A DNA stretch of 64,000 nucleotides from contig JAOVVO010000009.1 of NCBI GenBank assembly GCA_028564675.1, positions 248,001 to 312,000 of the forward strand. Direction: 5' to 3'. The translations under genes were made by a program, and so were the position numbers. The notes beneath the pieces are model-generated. The model was not told where the DNA came from. It did not search any database and saw nothing but the letters and a program-made list of their open reading frames with translations. Below, piece by piece: positions 12,620-26,700 of the stretch; positions within the stretch are counted from its first letter, which is position 1, and every line of letters starts with the position of its first letter. This DNA comes from Onchocerca lupi. Lineage: Eukaryota; Nematoda; Chromadorea; Rhabditida; Onchocercidae.

Positions 12620-14669
12620 TATATATGATAACATATCCCAACTTCTAATCTATATTGTATTATAAATGTTTAATTCTAAAAAGAAAAATACAAAAATTCT
12701 AAAATTGTATCAAAAATGCAAAGTTTCTATATTTCGGAATCAATTTTTTCTAATCTTCGTCCTTCATCTGCTTAGCGCCACTTTTTTGTATCGATAGGAA
12801 CGAATTCATATGGAACAATCATTTCGAGACTGGCATATTATTTTTGTCTTTTTAAATGAAATTATCGGAGAATACATTTTTGAAAGGATGCAGTGATAGT
12901 GCAAAGCAAAACAAACAATGAGGCGGTTTGGAATCATCGCTCATGTTGAATTACGAATAGAAGTCTAAAAATACGAGAGATGAAATGAATCGAAAAACTG
13001 CTGAACGGAGCAGTGATGGAAACAGCACTGTAGACACACACTTCTGCTTGAATCGGTTGTTGGCTTCTGATTAAATGCATGCATTTTAGTGGGACATATG
13101 TGTGATATCATCATCCGGTTCTTGCTGTGGCGAGAAATGAACAAACGGGCAGAACGCTTATCAGTCATATCGAGAAGTTTACCGCAGAAGGCAGCCATTC
13201 CGACACAGCATGAAGCTGCATGATTACTTTTTTACTGCACTCAAACACTGATTATTGAATTTTTGTTTACTTCACAAATCAGACTGTGAAAAAATTAATT
13301 TTGCTACATCAATCATTTATCGATTATTTATGATAAGATTGCTAGATTTTTATAGTCTTATTGTATCATTACCTGATACGATGTCATCTGAGTAATGCAG
13401 TGTGAAGATAAATTGATGGAATTGTGTAACTTCTGTACATCTGGAAAAATATATCACCAAAGTCAATCAATCAAACTTCGAAATCGACAAAATTTTCATG
13501 AGTTTACATAATCAGTAAGGTGATCTTTATATTTTTAAGTGAATAGATTTAATTGAATTTGTGATAATTTCAAGATAAATGACTAATCGATTAAACGCTT
13601 CATCGATTTATCGATTAATTTATGTTTTTTCTGAATTCAATATTTAAGGATTAAAAATTCCACTTTCAACTGTGATTGAGACATATCTGAAAATAAAGTG
13701 AATGAAAATACATGCTGAAGAACAGGAAATTTCTTCTATAATTTCAATTTTCGAAGGAGTTTGACCATCATGTGTGATAGATGACTAAGTGATCTTTCAG
13801 AAAAAGAAATGAATATCTCTTCTGTGATGATTGCTTTATTGCTCTCGAAACAACAGCCAGACAGACACTTTTGATGATTTTTTACAGAATCTTCACCATC
13901 ATCTAATTTTATTGTTGTTTGTGTCTTGATGTTTGCTTGGATATAAATCATTATAATTTTGCTTCTTAAGATATTCTATATTTCGATATTGCTTAATGAT
14001 CGATGCATGATCTGCTTTTTGCATCTCACTGATCTATTAGATCAGACAGTTCAGTTGAAATTATGTAACAGATCTACCATATTCTTTGAATGCATAACTT
14101 ATTATGCGATCAATTGCGTTATGTTTCTGAATCTGTTTCGTATCTCAGCGTCATCTGATTTTCACGTGGAATTGATGGAGATACTGCATCTCAATAACAT
14201 CAAGATAGAAATCATTTTAAAAGTGCATTTAAGTAATTTCAAAGGTATCAAGATGAAAGAATTAGTAGATTTGATAAATATGAATGTATTATACTATCAG
14301 CTAGAATACCTCGTGATGGCATACTGAAGCTATATATTTTTAAGCTGAAAGTGTGATAAAATGACACGTTTTTACGTGGATTCAGGAGAAACACATTGGC
14401 AGTATAACATTAAAGCAAAGTGACCGAAAAGAAAATAGTGCCCACACTATGCCCACATTCTCATTTCGTGATTCCTAATGAATCACATGCAGTTCTTGAG
14501 GCTCCAATTTTATAATGGTCATTTAACATTTGTTAATCGTCAAAAAGTTTCATTAATTTCATCCTGAATATAATATAACTGCAAAATCACTGGAAATATT
14601 TACTGCCGTTTAATATGCAAAACAAGTTTTGAGTTAGTTAAATAAATTTCCAAAAATTTAAAATTCACA

Positions 14670-17600
14670 TTATAAATCAAATTCATCATCTGCTGGATAA
14701 TCATCGGATCGAAAATGCTTATATTCAATTGAAGAACACTTCTTTGCCGCTTCAGATATTGTCGCTTCAGACAAAATTTCTTTTCGGATTTTCTAAAATG
14801 TTTTGATCAAATGTCAAATTTTAACAATAATCTATCTGATAAAGCCAATTTTAATACAGTGATACTAATAAATAAAATAAGCGATATTTATTTAAATATT
14901 TAATGCAATTTAGTTACAATTAAAATAGTTTTTTTTTTAATCGTACTTAAAATATATTGCTAAAGCATAAAATGATAATTAAGAGAACGTTAGGATATGG
15001 TTCAAAGATATTGAATGCTTGCTATCTTCATAAAAATAAATTTTCACCGTCGGAAGATTAGAAATACTTGAGAAATTTTTACGAAAACTTGGCGAAATTT
15101 TTTTAAAACTATTCAATAACTCAATCAAAGTTCAAATAATAAATCAGATGAACATTCAAAGAATGACAGATTTATCGTATATTTGCAAATCTGACTAACC
15201 TCAACAAGAAAAATGTGTCGCTGAATGCCCATATAGAGAAATTGAAATTGTGCGATTGTTTGCACAGCATGCATTCGATATGTGCGAACTTTATGCACAC
15301 AATCAACGATGTTTATTACTGAAGCTTCCTTATCATGCAACATTAAGTGTGCCCACTGAAGTGAAGCGTCGATAAAACGTAAAGTTTATTTTAGAAACTT
15401 CTGCATAAACATGATGCAATGAAACAAAAAATAATAGCGAAAAAAATACTAGTAAACTCGAAATAATTTAGGTCTTTATTTGGATTATTTTCAGCTTTAG
15501 GATAAAGCTATCCTACGCTATTTCCATGAAGCTCATTTATCTTATTCCATCATTTCAAATTTCAAGCAACGTTCTTTTCAACTTGTAGTTGAAAAAGTGT
15601 TAAAATTTTGTAAAAATGAATAGAATGAAGCTCTTGAAAAGATTGCTGAAATCTGCTGAACTCATACTTCTAAAGCGGCATAACATCCAGCTCTTCCAGC
15701 TCCGGCAAGACTCATGCATACATATGGGCGACGCATCTTTCTAAATTTAAAAAAAAAAAAAGAATTCGCTATTTTTTTTTTAAACGATAAACAAAAGTGA
15801 TAACGAAATTCTAGGACTGTTTCAACATGTTACTGCTCTCTAGAAACTCAGACATGAGCAACAAAGTTTCGTTTTGTAACCAAATATCTAATAGATCTGA
15901 AAGTCAGCATTAGACTAATTAACCAGACTAATTATTCCGTAAATCTTAGCTTCTTAGATCCATATAGATTGGAAAAAATAGTACTATCCGAAGGTAAAAT
16001 TTATCTTGATGAGTGTGTGCATAGGAAATATAGTAATTCGAACTTATTTATCGGCGGAAATTTAAGATCATAATGGGATGTTTGTTGCCTCAAGTGTACC
16101 TCAAGGATGAGTGCAAAGGCCATAAATGTTCGCAGTCGTCTGGTGATCTGTTTGGTTCCCATGCACTGTAGTGATACCAAAAAATTCGACGAGTTTTATC
16201 ATTCCTTGATAGATAGTACTCACGCACCAGCCAGTCAGGTGTAACATGAAATTCATTTTTATGTGTCAATGTCATGAAATCTTCAATGTGCAAACATTTC
16301 CTATAATATTTGAAAATTTAGAAATCCAAAATTATAAATCCGAAGGAACTGTGTTGAGCAGTGAGTAATAATGCAATTTAAGATTACTTTGTTGAACTTT
16401 TAAACTAAGTAACTTTGACCTATTCACTAGTAACAGACCCTTTTCCAGGAATCAGCCGGATATTTTCGGCATGTTGCTTCCATTCATTTAACGTTAAAAA
16501 CAATAAGATTATTTGAACATTTTCCTGCCAAACCATTTCCCAGAAATGTTTTACCGTATTCGATAATGGTAATTGTGTAATAATAATCTAAAAAAACTTG
16601 TCGAAGTTAAAGTGCAGAACTTGTACAAGAAAACTTTGAAAGATGCTGAACCATATGTTCAGAAATAGGAAGCGTAAATTAACATAAAAATTCAGAAATT
16701 TTGCATCAGCAGAGCAGTGTTATTTTATATCTTTGCAGAAGAAAAAAACGTATCGTCCTATAAATTCATTTACAAAATAAGACATGCTTGCAATCGATAG
16801 AAGATTCGAGGATACTAATGAACCTCATTGGGATTGCTTCCGAGTGGAACTCGACTGGCATGTATAAAATCCGAATCTCCGTCGTTGATTTTGAGCACGA
16901 TACGTGTTTGGTCAATGCATATTACATCTTAATGAAAATCGAAATTTGTAGTTTTCTGTCTTCAATACGAATGAAACAATTTCATAGAAATTCTGAATAT
17001 GAAATGATGTCATTTTACTCAAGAATCCTCTAAATTAGAAATACAAGTTTCGCTGAAATTGAAATCGAATTTCGTGACAGAAATAATGAAGTTAAAAACA
17101 TAAAATTTAAAACTGTTTTTAGATGCTTGGGCTTATCCAAATGCAATAAGCATTCTTTCTTCTACTATATTTTAGATATTTTAGATAACAAAAGATATTA
17201 ATATTGTGCCTGGATATCTGCATCTTTTCAAATTTCGATCATGTGCAGTTCGAGTGACAGCATTCGGGATGAAAGATCGACAGTGGACGAATTCATCTTT
17301 TATCCCTTCCATTCCAACTTTGGCAATTTGTTCAATGAACTGAGTTATTTTCCATTTTTGTCGCATTTCTATAATATCAATTAAACTTGCAATGTAAGAT
17401 TGCATTAAAAGGAATCTTTCAAATTTAAAGATATCAAAGTTCTTAAAATTAGCTTAAGCTGAGATTATCAATAATCACGTGAAAATAAATCTCTCAGTGA
17501 TATATATTTATCATAGCATAAACATTAAAAGGCATTCCAAAAAAACAAGAGCTGTAAGATAGATGTATAAAAACTGTTTGGAAATTTAGATCGAGAAGCT

Positions 17601-20600
17601 CACGTTGATCATCCTCATCGCTCTGTTTACGTTTGACCGGGAATAATTCTTCAGTCGTTTTTGTTGTCGGTATCTTGAATAAATGATATCCGAAAATTAA
17701 TCAGCAAATAATGAAGAATAATATTTCGCTCTTCTATTTTAATTAACGCTGCTTCATTTTCATAAAAATTACGTAATCCATCTTTATAATGATAAATTCA
17801 TTAAAAAAAAAAATGTATTGAGTTCTTTTTATAGTTCATTTTCAGATCTACTTTTTATGATTCCGAAAGTCACCAGAGAGAGAGAGACCGACAGTTTCAA
17901 AATCGAATCTCAGTATTGAAACAGTTGAAGCCATAAAACATGTTTCAAGACTATTTGTGGCTTTTCAAATGATAAATGAATAGTGCAGTATACGATTACT
18001 AACAACAAAACAGCTGTTGTTTCAGAACTATAAATAACTAAGTGAATTTAAAAAAAAGTTTCATTTCCTTAATGTTGAGAGAAAAATCCCCTTCTTTGTT
18101 TTGGGCCGATTAATTCATCATTATTTTTAACCCCTGTCATCGTGCTTTTAAATTTCATTTAGGATATGCATCGAATGTTCAACATGAAATAAAAATTTTT
18201 AAGGTTTTTTGAAGTTAAGTTTGTAGCAATGAAATGTGTAAAAGATGAAAAGCAGTCTAATTTATGAAAATTCACTTTCTTATAAAAAAATTCTAGCAAT
18301 TTCTAAAAAGAATTAAAATAGAAGGAAATGAGATGCTACATTATCAAAGTGATATTATAAAGCATACAGTTTCTGACATTTTTTGCGACATCTGCTCCAT
18401 GAATGCTAAAAGTAAAATAAATTTTTATAGAAGTTAAATTGGAAAGATATTCCTCTGGCTAAGATTTGCGAGAGATGTTGCCATTTTTATATTCTGATTC
18501 ACGTTAAAACTTTGGTAATTTGTTTTTTATCATTTTATTATTAGAAAATTTTTAGCAGATAACTGCAAAACTGAGCTGACCAGGAAATCAAAATTTCATA
18601 AAATTACTGAAAGCATCTCTTTTTATCATAATTTTTTTTTGAAAACTTTGACTTTCATAATTATTTTTTTAAATACTTAAATTTCTGACGAAATATCAAA
18701 ATTTACAGACATATGAAGCTACCATTATTGCGAAAAGTCAATTTAAGTACTATCATTTTTGATAGATGAAATTCTATGAATATTATATGGCCATAAAATG
18801 AACATTTTTCTTAGCTTATATAAAGTGCTTTTAGTGCCATTTTTGCACTTTCTCAAGCCTTAGAATTCTCCCAAAATTAATTTATTATCCTAAAAGTTCA
18901 GTACCATACTTGATTTCATAGCTTTTTCCATTGATTTTTCCTTTTCTTCAGTTTTTTCTTTTTCAGCCGGTGGATGAGGAGGCAATGTCCGCATGGCCTT
19001 TGTTTCCGCTGGTGTCAAAACTGAAGCAATTGAACTGACAGAAATCGCCTCACGTATGCTCGGATATCGTTCATCAGCTAATTTTTCTTCCCACCTGCGG
19101 TCGCAACCTGTTCATATAGCAAAATATTTCGATCTTCAAATATATTTGAAAATTTTATCTGTCGGAAAGTCAGTGATTTTTCCAAATTCGTTTGAAAATA
19201 ATTGCTATTTTAAAGAAAGTTAAAAAACCAATACAAAACAGTCACGTCTTCGATCGCTTCCCTCTTTTACGTTGAATAAGCGCCGGAAACTCTTCCAGAA
19301 TCTGCTACATTTACTTTTCCTATAACCTAAAATATTAAATGACTAAGAAAGCACTTGAAGATTTAACTTTCAAATTAATTAAGTAATATATATGAACATA
19401 TCTGAATGTTAAACAATGTATATTAACCATTAACCGCTTCCATCACCAAGCTTCTCTCCTGTAATCAGCAGAACAATTCGCAAATCAAATTGTCATGACT
19501 TCAAACACTGTCATGACGCATCGAATGAGTTTATTATCAATCTCATCTTGATACTGGTATGCGGTACATCACAATCAAGTTGTGAATGATGCCAATAACT
19601 TCAAAATTTTTTCATTTTTAAGAAGGCAAATACAACTCAATTTTCGAGTGATAATGTTTATGCTTCCGGTGTCTATGTTTACTGCGATGCAAACGTCGTC
19701 TTCCGTGTCTCCGGTGCCTTCTCCTACCGTGCTTCATCTGAAAATCCGGCTGAACTTCCACGTCATGTTTATTCGCATAATTTCTTCCTGGTTCTTCATA
19801 TAAATGGGACGGCGATTCCCTGTTTCTGTACCGTTGTCTTTCCAAGTCGTTCAGATAATCCGATCGCAATCGTTTTTCATTTCTGTAAACTGGTGATCTG
19901 GAATTTTGAAATTGCTTAATAATAACAAACAATTAAATAATGAATTTGAAAACAAGAAATTTCACAAAATATACTATCTCATTTCGACCTAATATGTTTT
20001 ACAATGTATTGATTGCTACAGTTAAATATAATTCCATTTGTCGCTGAAATCGCGAGGAGCACAAGGAAATAAGTAATTCCTGATTTTCAAACGATTTGTT
20101 AATCTTATTGGATGTGGATATATCTCTTTGTTTATAGGTCAAATAGCTTTGTAACCTTTATTCTTTGTTGTAGCCAAGGCCTCGCGAAAAAAGACACGCT
20201 CTTATGCGCTAAAATCCTCCCTCTATAAATAAGAAGAGGGACCTGACCATAGGATCATTTTCAAAGGATGTGTTACCATGAGGTTAGTTGGTTGTATTGA
20301 TATTGTACTTGTCGTGTTATCAATTTCAATATAAAAGTTCAATTACCCAAGTTTGAGGCATCGAAAACGATACAACAGAATTCAAGAACTCCCAATCATT
20401 GTCACGGTTAAGAAGATCGGTGACACCATTTATTAAGCATAATGGAAAAAAAAATGTGCAGATTTTTGATTTCTTGTTCGCATTGTCTGATTTTCAACTC
20501 GTAATTAAATTGAACAAATTTGATCTTACTTTTAACACGTGCCGAATTTCGGCACACCGATTAAATATATATCTGTATACTTAAGCATTTACTTATTTCT

Positions 20601-20708
20601 ACCGTAATATTCCATATACGGATCTCTACCACTTTTTATTAATTCCGCCGATTTGCCAATTACGCTATCATTATAAATAGAATCCTTATTCTGTTTCACT
20701 ATTCCCAT
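14670..20708 (-). CDS. PTP-fold protein, predicted pseudophosphatase, with Arg/His-rich N-terminus
   Basis: Exons in gene order: 20593-20708, 19634-19897, 19246-19319, 18905-19107, 17604-17673, 17210-17368, 16824-16927, 16439-16587, 16100-16300, 15668-15740, 15200-15355, 14670-14792. They total 1692 nt (563 aa) with all phases matching. Residues 1-240 are low-complexity: an Arg/His-rich run near residues 90-125 and a Glu/Lys-rich part near 205-215. Residues about 243-530 follow the classical tyrosine-phosphatase domain: RCRYPDV (pTyr loop), GDSDFIHAS, ITQLPLSNTVKHFWEMVW and VQTIAQFQFLY (Q loop). The signature loop reads MSLAGAGRAG where active enzymes have HCSAGxGRTG, so Ser457 replaces the catalytic Cys while Arg463 is kept. 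The WPD loop reads W427-E-P, so the general acid is gone too. Catalysis is therefore very unlikely; a phosphotyrosine-binding or scaffold role is inferred. Nematodes have many divergent PTPs, including the EGG-3/4/5 pseudophosphatases, but I cannot assign orthology. Confidence 0.9.
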
Positions 20709-20728
20709 ATTACTTCGCGGAGTGTTCT
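20709..20728 (-). promoter_or_regulatory. probable spliced-leader acceptor and short 5' UTR of the PTP-like gene
   Basis: Acceptor tattttcag is followed by an 18-nt leader and then ATG GGA ATA. The short leader after an acceptor suggests trans-splicing. An exon-like segment at about 21195-21240 (acceptor, 41 bases, donor gtaaga) lies upstream but does not join in frame at this acceptor, so I did not include it. Confidence 0.45.
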
Positions 20729-23700
20729 GAAAATATTTCAACCTGATTTAATACCATCGTAAATAATTTTGAGAAATGTTCCACTTGATGAATTGCTATT
20801 GCTAAGTAAGTAATCTCTTAATTAGTGTAAATAAATCGATTTTATTACTTAATGCTAAAGACAGCAGATTTAATTACCAGATTATAGAAATTTCAGTGCA
20901 CTATTTTAAGCCTTCTGAAACTAATTAGTTCATTCAAAAATGTTCATGTAATTAGAGTTGTTGGAATTAACAATTAATCAATACTATGTGCCATTAGCAA
21001 ATTAATGCAGATGCCATAAATTTATAACGAATGAGTTCATCATTAATTATCACTAATTAGTGGACTAAACAGTTACAATTATAAAGCAGGTTTTTCATAA
21101 GTTTCTCTAGAAAATATTAGGGAATAAAAAAGTCAAGTTTTGTTAGCAATGTGGATCCTGGAAATGTTACTTCGTGAGTTCACCTTTCTTACCTGATATC
21201 TCTCGTCCATTTCCTTCTATTATTATCATATACCTGCAAATATTTCCTTCTGAACCTTTTTTTCTCTAACTTGCTTTGCATTCAATTCTTTAAGAAATCA
21301 AAAAGAGCAGAAATTGCTGCCATCCGCACCTTCCTACCATTTTCATTTATCTCAACAACTTCATTTCTTGTAGATGATTAACTCGATCAAAGTTCAAAGT
21401 ACTTCAATTTAAATTTACTAAAAAAGGTTTAAATCTTTGAGATGGAATTCGGAGAAATTTTAGATAACAGTTATACTGAATCGAATGTTTTTTTTAAATT
21501 GAAGCAGAAAAGATATTGTTTTATATTATCAAACTTAAACTTTCATTACAGACTAACTTCTTCAGCAGATTTATTGCAAGAGTAAGGGAGAAACCGACCG
21601 CTCGGAAGTAATTTCGTTAGTTTCCAAGGCAATAGCATTTTCGTTCCTTTATTTTTATTATAAAGAATATTTAATTCGTATTATATATTTTTGATATTTG
21701 TATTTCATGCAGAAATATGATTTTTTTCCAGCAGTTTTTTCCATCATCAATTCGACCTATTAAAGCTTTAAAATTAGCTGCTTACTAGTCTTAACTCATT
21801 TTCAACATAGCCATCTAACCAATCTTACTAATTTAAAATTATTTGATGTATAACGACTACTAGGCACAAATTTCAAACAAATCAGTGTTAATCGAAACAT
21901 AATTAGAACACGCTGGACACGAATGATAAATACATTGAGAAAAATCTCATACAAAATAAATTTTTAATTTCACAACTCATGAAATTCATGTCTTTCGATA
22001 TTTGCATGAATAATCTCGTTATCCTTTAAAATGTTGTAATAATGCTGAGAAAACACTTCACATTTAATTGATAATGCTGATCACAAAATCATTACTGCTT
22101 ATGTTTTATATTTCTGATTGCAAATTCAGCGTGGATTAGTTGTTGAACTATTGCTAGCTATATGACGCATCAAGTTTTCTTACTCATTTCCAAATAACGA
22201 GACTAAGCGAACGACTCATGTCGGAGTGATAGTGCTGGATTCAAGCTTCTTAGATTTCATGACAATTTCGTCAACACTATTCAGTTATTACTTATCACAT
22301 TTAGTTTCCCCTGAAAATTTCTTAATTTTATGAGTAAAAAAGTTATGATAGTTCGAAAATGAATTATTGCACTATCTTTTGTATTTGTTTAAGCTCAATT
22401 AATTAAATATGTTTGAATTCTTGAAGTTGTCGATTTTTTTGGAAAATTTTTTTAATTTCCTGAAGCATGCAATAAACAATTTTCAAGCAGCTTGATAATG
22501 AGTATCCTATAATTTGAAAAGGATTTCAAATGATGATTACAACAGATAGGCTTGTTAATTATTCAACATCATATAATTATTACATTAATGTGACTGAGAA
22601 TTTGATTTCATTGTCTTTTTATCCATTCCATTCAATGGTTTATTTTGAGTTCAAGTGACCTTTCTTCCTGCATTTTCTAATAACCTAAGCGATGGAAAGC
22701 ACTATGTTATTTTATTAGGTTATTTCTTTTAGGTCATTTTATTATGTTATTATTAGGTTATTTTTTTCAACAAATTGATATGAAGAAGAACCGATGAAAT
22801 TCGCAACATAGTAGTATTATTTTTTCACTACAAATATGGAAAAGGAATAGATGTGGAGGAATCAAAAGATGACCACAGCTGAACCATTGCTAATATCTAT
22901 GCTTCATTTTTTTTATTTCAAGCGTCAGAGATGTTTAGATTCAAAATTTTCATCACAAATTGGTCAGTTCAAAGTATCATTCCCATGAATTTATTTCAAG
23001 AATTTCCTTTAATTTAAAAATTCTCATATTCAATTAGATTATTCCCTCTTTTCGAATAGCTTCTCCCACTATTTCCGTCAATTATCTGTGCGGTTATAGC
23101 AACCACAAATGCACGCTAATAAAGCATTAAGCTTAAGGTTGTAATGCCAATAACTAAGCCTTCTTCTCATACACATGCATGCACCTGCACATTCATGCAC
23201 TAATATGCAAGGAAAAAAATACTGATCTATCAAAGCTTCGTCAAGTAAACAAAATTGACATGGAAGCATCATAAAATTAGATCCTCAACGTATGATTATT
23301 CGATTATAACCAATATTGGATGAGATTGCTTGCGGCAGCTATTTCTTATTAGGAAAAAAAAAAGGAGTGGAATATTTTGGAAGCATAGAACATTTCGAGT
23401 AATCAAAATCATCAAGAAGAGCTTGGCTCGGAACAAGCACAAGATGTCCTTGAATGAGATAAGGATGAGTGAAGCCAAATAAAATGAAAATGCTTTTTGG
23501 CCTTGGAATGCTTCTACCTCTAATGGTTACGAGAATTAAAACATCTCAACGCGAATTATTTCATTTTGCTTGATTTATCACGTCTTTGTTTTATCATATA
23601 ATCGCTAAAGTTCATACTGCTCTTGACTTGCAAGATGTAATGAATAATAAGTTCATTGTCATTTCAAGATTTTGCAAAAATACAGATAGATGAGCAAGTG

Positions 23701-26700
23701 ATGGAATTCTCGTGTTTTTTCTTTCCCAAGAGACAACATGAATTATGTGAAGTGGTTGTAAACATTTGTATAATTTGAAAAAAAGAATTGTAAGTAGCAG
23801 CTGTTTTGAGGTATATGTTCCTGTCGAAGGAAGAAAGATGAGAGGAAGGAAGAGAAGTGTTAACAATTTCATTTTTAAAGCATAAAAAATGCTATCTCCT
23901 GCATCTTCTTTTTCCACCTATATATTAGTATAAGCCTAATCCTCTTGTTTTTTTTACTACAGGGAAGATTTAATAACATATTTGAATTCATTAATTTTTG
24001 CTCGTATTAGTACAAGAATGAGATTTTATCCGCATTTTCTATACAGCTCCGATAAACATCATTTCTTGTTTTATCGTCATAAAGATAAAAGGATAAGAAA
24101 AAAAAGATTTACATATGAGATATTACGACAGATCTTAATGCGCAAATAAGTTAAATTTGAATGGAATATGAAATTTGGACTTTGAAATTATATCACTTGT
24201 ATTTGATTATGCATTATGTGTACATATTTAAGTCTTTTTTGGGAGAAAAAAAGAAAATCAGTGATTAAATTGTATTTTGTGTTTCAATTTAATACTTAAT
24301 ATTGGTAGATTTTCTCTGCTCGATAGAAAAGGAAAAGACGAGGAGCATTTTTGCATGTTCATTATTATTGGGCCCATAAAGATCAAATTTCTGGCTAATT
24401 TCTGGTTATTTTTCTTCGCATTTGGCAACAGTATTTTATCTGTATGTACAAAGTCCCAACCTAAGAAAAATCGATAAATATGTCATTCCAATATTTATTA
24501 ATCGTTACTAAGCATAGGTTTTTGTTCATATGACGACGAAATTTGAATTTTTCAATAGTAGTGCATCTTTTTGTTTTCCCTGCCATGAATAATTTCATAA
24601 TCATAAAATAATTCGCGAACTTCCATTTTTTCAAAAAAATTGATAATATTATAGTCATAGCAAACAAATGGCTTTCTCAAGCATGCATCTTTGCTAGAAA
24701 TTAACAATTGCTTTGCAATTCTTTACTTTTTCAAGTTCCAAAGTGTAGGCTAACTTCATTGGCAATGAATTCAATTCAAAGTTTAATCTATTTCAACATA
24801 AATACATCTACGAGCTATCTCGTACATAAATGCATTTGATGGAATGCTCCATGCATCGTCGTTCCGAGAGAATTCGCAGTTTCATCGTTTCAAATAAATT
24901 CAACGATTTGTATGAAGCAGCATTATTAAAGATTACTAGCAACTAAAATAAATTGAGTTATTTTCAAAGGGCAACATTTCGTCCTAACTTCTATTCCATA
25001 CTTTACTTTCTGACACACACACACTACAGAAGAGATAGGAGGGGGGGGGGGAGAGGCGGAGCAGAATTTGTTTTTGATTTTTGTGCATTTTGATGATAAA
25101 ATTTATGAATTGCTCAACTTTATTTCTAATATAACTATCGTTGACTAAGCCTTCTTTATCAGGCGAATAAAACTGACAAACTTTTTTGATTCGATCCCAC
25201 CCTAATGCAGATCAATCTAGTCTAATAGGAAAGATTTCATTTGTAACAAATTTTTTGTAGAAAAGATGGGAAAGAGGAATGTTATAGGAAATAGTATGTG
25301 TAAATTTGAAATAGTCCAATTTAGTTGGATTTTTTGCCAAAGTTTTTCATGCTTTCAGTGCTTTCTACTAATTGTTGCAAAGAGCTCCATTTTCGAACTT
25401 GTCATTTTGGAGGGGAAAATTGCGCATCTTTCACATTTTTTTTTTTCATCTCTGCCCTCTTTTTTCGTTTTGTTTTGTTTTTTCTTTTTCTTTAAATCTC
25501 ATTTCTAGCCAATAGTGAATCAAAACTTGAACCGGAAACTTAAAGTTATTAATACTATTCTTAGTTGCCTTTTGAGTCATTGATGTATGCAATATGTTAT
25601 GTTCAACTTGGCTAACAAATCTAATAATTTCATTTATTTCTTGCATACAGCTTGCAACTTATGTGTATAAATATATAGCATAGAAAAAAAAAGAAAATTT
25701 ATGAAACCTTCAGAAATGGACTTTCTATAAATAACTCATGGATATGATTATGCAGTGGCAGAGAGTGAAACGGAAATTAAATAAGTAATCCTACTTGCTG
25801 ATTTTTTGATTTCACTAAAGTTTAAAGAAGTAGAAACCTTTCTAAACTATAGTTAATAATTTCATCCTCTATTTCACTCTGTTTCTATGTCCTTTTTGGT
25901 TCATGAAAGTATTTTCGAAGCATTTCATTGAATTAAGCAAATCGATGGCTGCACAGTGTCCTCAATTGATAACAAATATTGTTGTGTACATCCATGCTAC
26001 AAGCAATTCCGAATTCTTGGAAGAGGAAGGAAAGTCGTTTTAACTTATTTTGCCTATTTTATGTACTATTCATTAATTCTCACTATTATTTGACCAGAAA
26101 CACACTATTAGATCGGGTAATATTTAAATTATACTATCTGATCTCTTCTCTACCAATTCGGTAAAAAAGTAAAAATAAGTCAAATCAATTCATCATTGCT
26201 GTAGATAACTTAGTAAGAGTTGAAAACAAATGAATCTCTATGAATAAAATATAACTTCTTTCTTCTCTTCAATCTAATACCATTGTTGTAGTAAAATCAA
26301 TAATTTATGCCAAAATTTATTGAATATTCCAACTCATCATTCCATAGTGAATTAATCATAACTGTATGCATAAGTAAGTGCATTTTCTTGTTATCTATGA
26401 TATATTGCATTCTTCCAGTATCTATGACAGAGTGAATGAAATGTAAACAGACAGAAAATGTTTCAGCAATCTTAATTGTTGGCAATTTATTCCACTGTTT
26501 CCAAGAGATTGTAATTTCTCTAATTCCATTGTTTGTGAATAAATATGCAATAACATAGCTTCCTTGTCCTCAAATTGATCAAACGTAAAATTGACCACTA
26601 ACATAAAGATCTTTAGATAGAGATATTATCAAATGATATCTAAAATTTATAACTGATGCTTTGCTTTTCTCCAATTGAATTTTGATCCGATCGCGTTATT

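Larger units (their letters stand above)
7534..14669. other. 7.1-kb gene-poor region between Na,K-ATPase and PTP-like genes
   Basis: No gene with recognisable protein content. The 5' part should hold the upstream regulatory DNA of the Na,K-ATPase gene. Around 9400-9800 base composition is richer in G and C than its surroundings. It also holds the diverged tandem duplication, the CA array, the inverted repeat at 12402-12619 and a GA-rich tract near 12174-12208, most listed separately. Open frames of about 70-120 codons occur here (for example 13959-14327 +), but they match nothing known and are about as long as chance allows. Confidence 0.5.

Noticed and set aside
13580..13620. Short ATCGATTA-type palindromes
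   Set aside because: Arms of about 8 bases are common by chance in AT-rich DNA, and nothing else marks a binding site.
13959..14327. 122-codon open frame on the plus strand
   Set aside because: It begins at TTG rather than ATG and has no family resemblance or splice context. One or two frames of this length are expected by chance in 64 kb of AT-rich sequence.
21195..21240. Short segment with acceptor and donor upstream of the PTP-like gene
   Set aside because: All three frames give a stop when joined to the 20726 acceptor. Only a weak alternative acceptor would rescue it. The short-leader trans-splice start explains the gene better.
23612..23917. 101-codon minus-strand frame beginning MEKEDAGDSIFYALKMK, with a Leu/Phe-rich part
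   Set aside because: The hydrophobic run looks like a signal peptide, but AT-rich noise gives the same. No cysteine pattern, splice sites or homology.
25180..25200. GATTCGATCCC, similar to a tRNA B box
   Set aside because: No pairing T stem around it and no A box or acceptor stem at the right distance, so not a tRNA.
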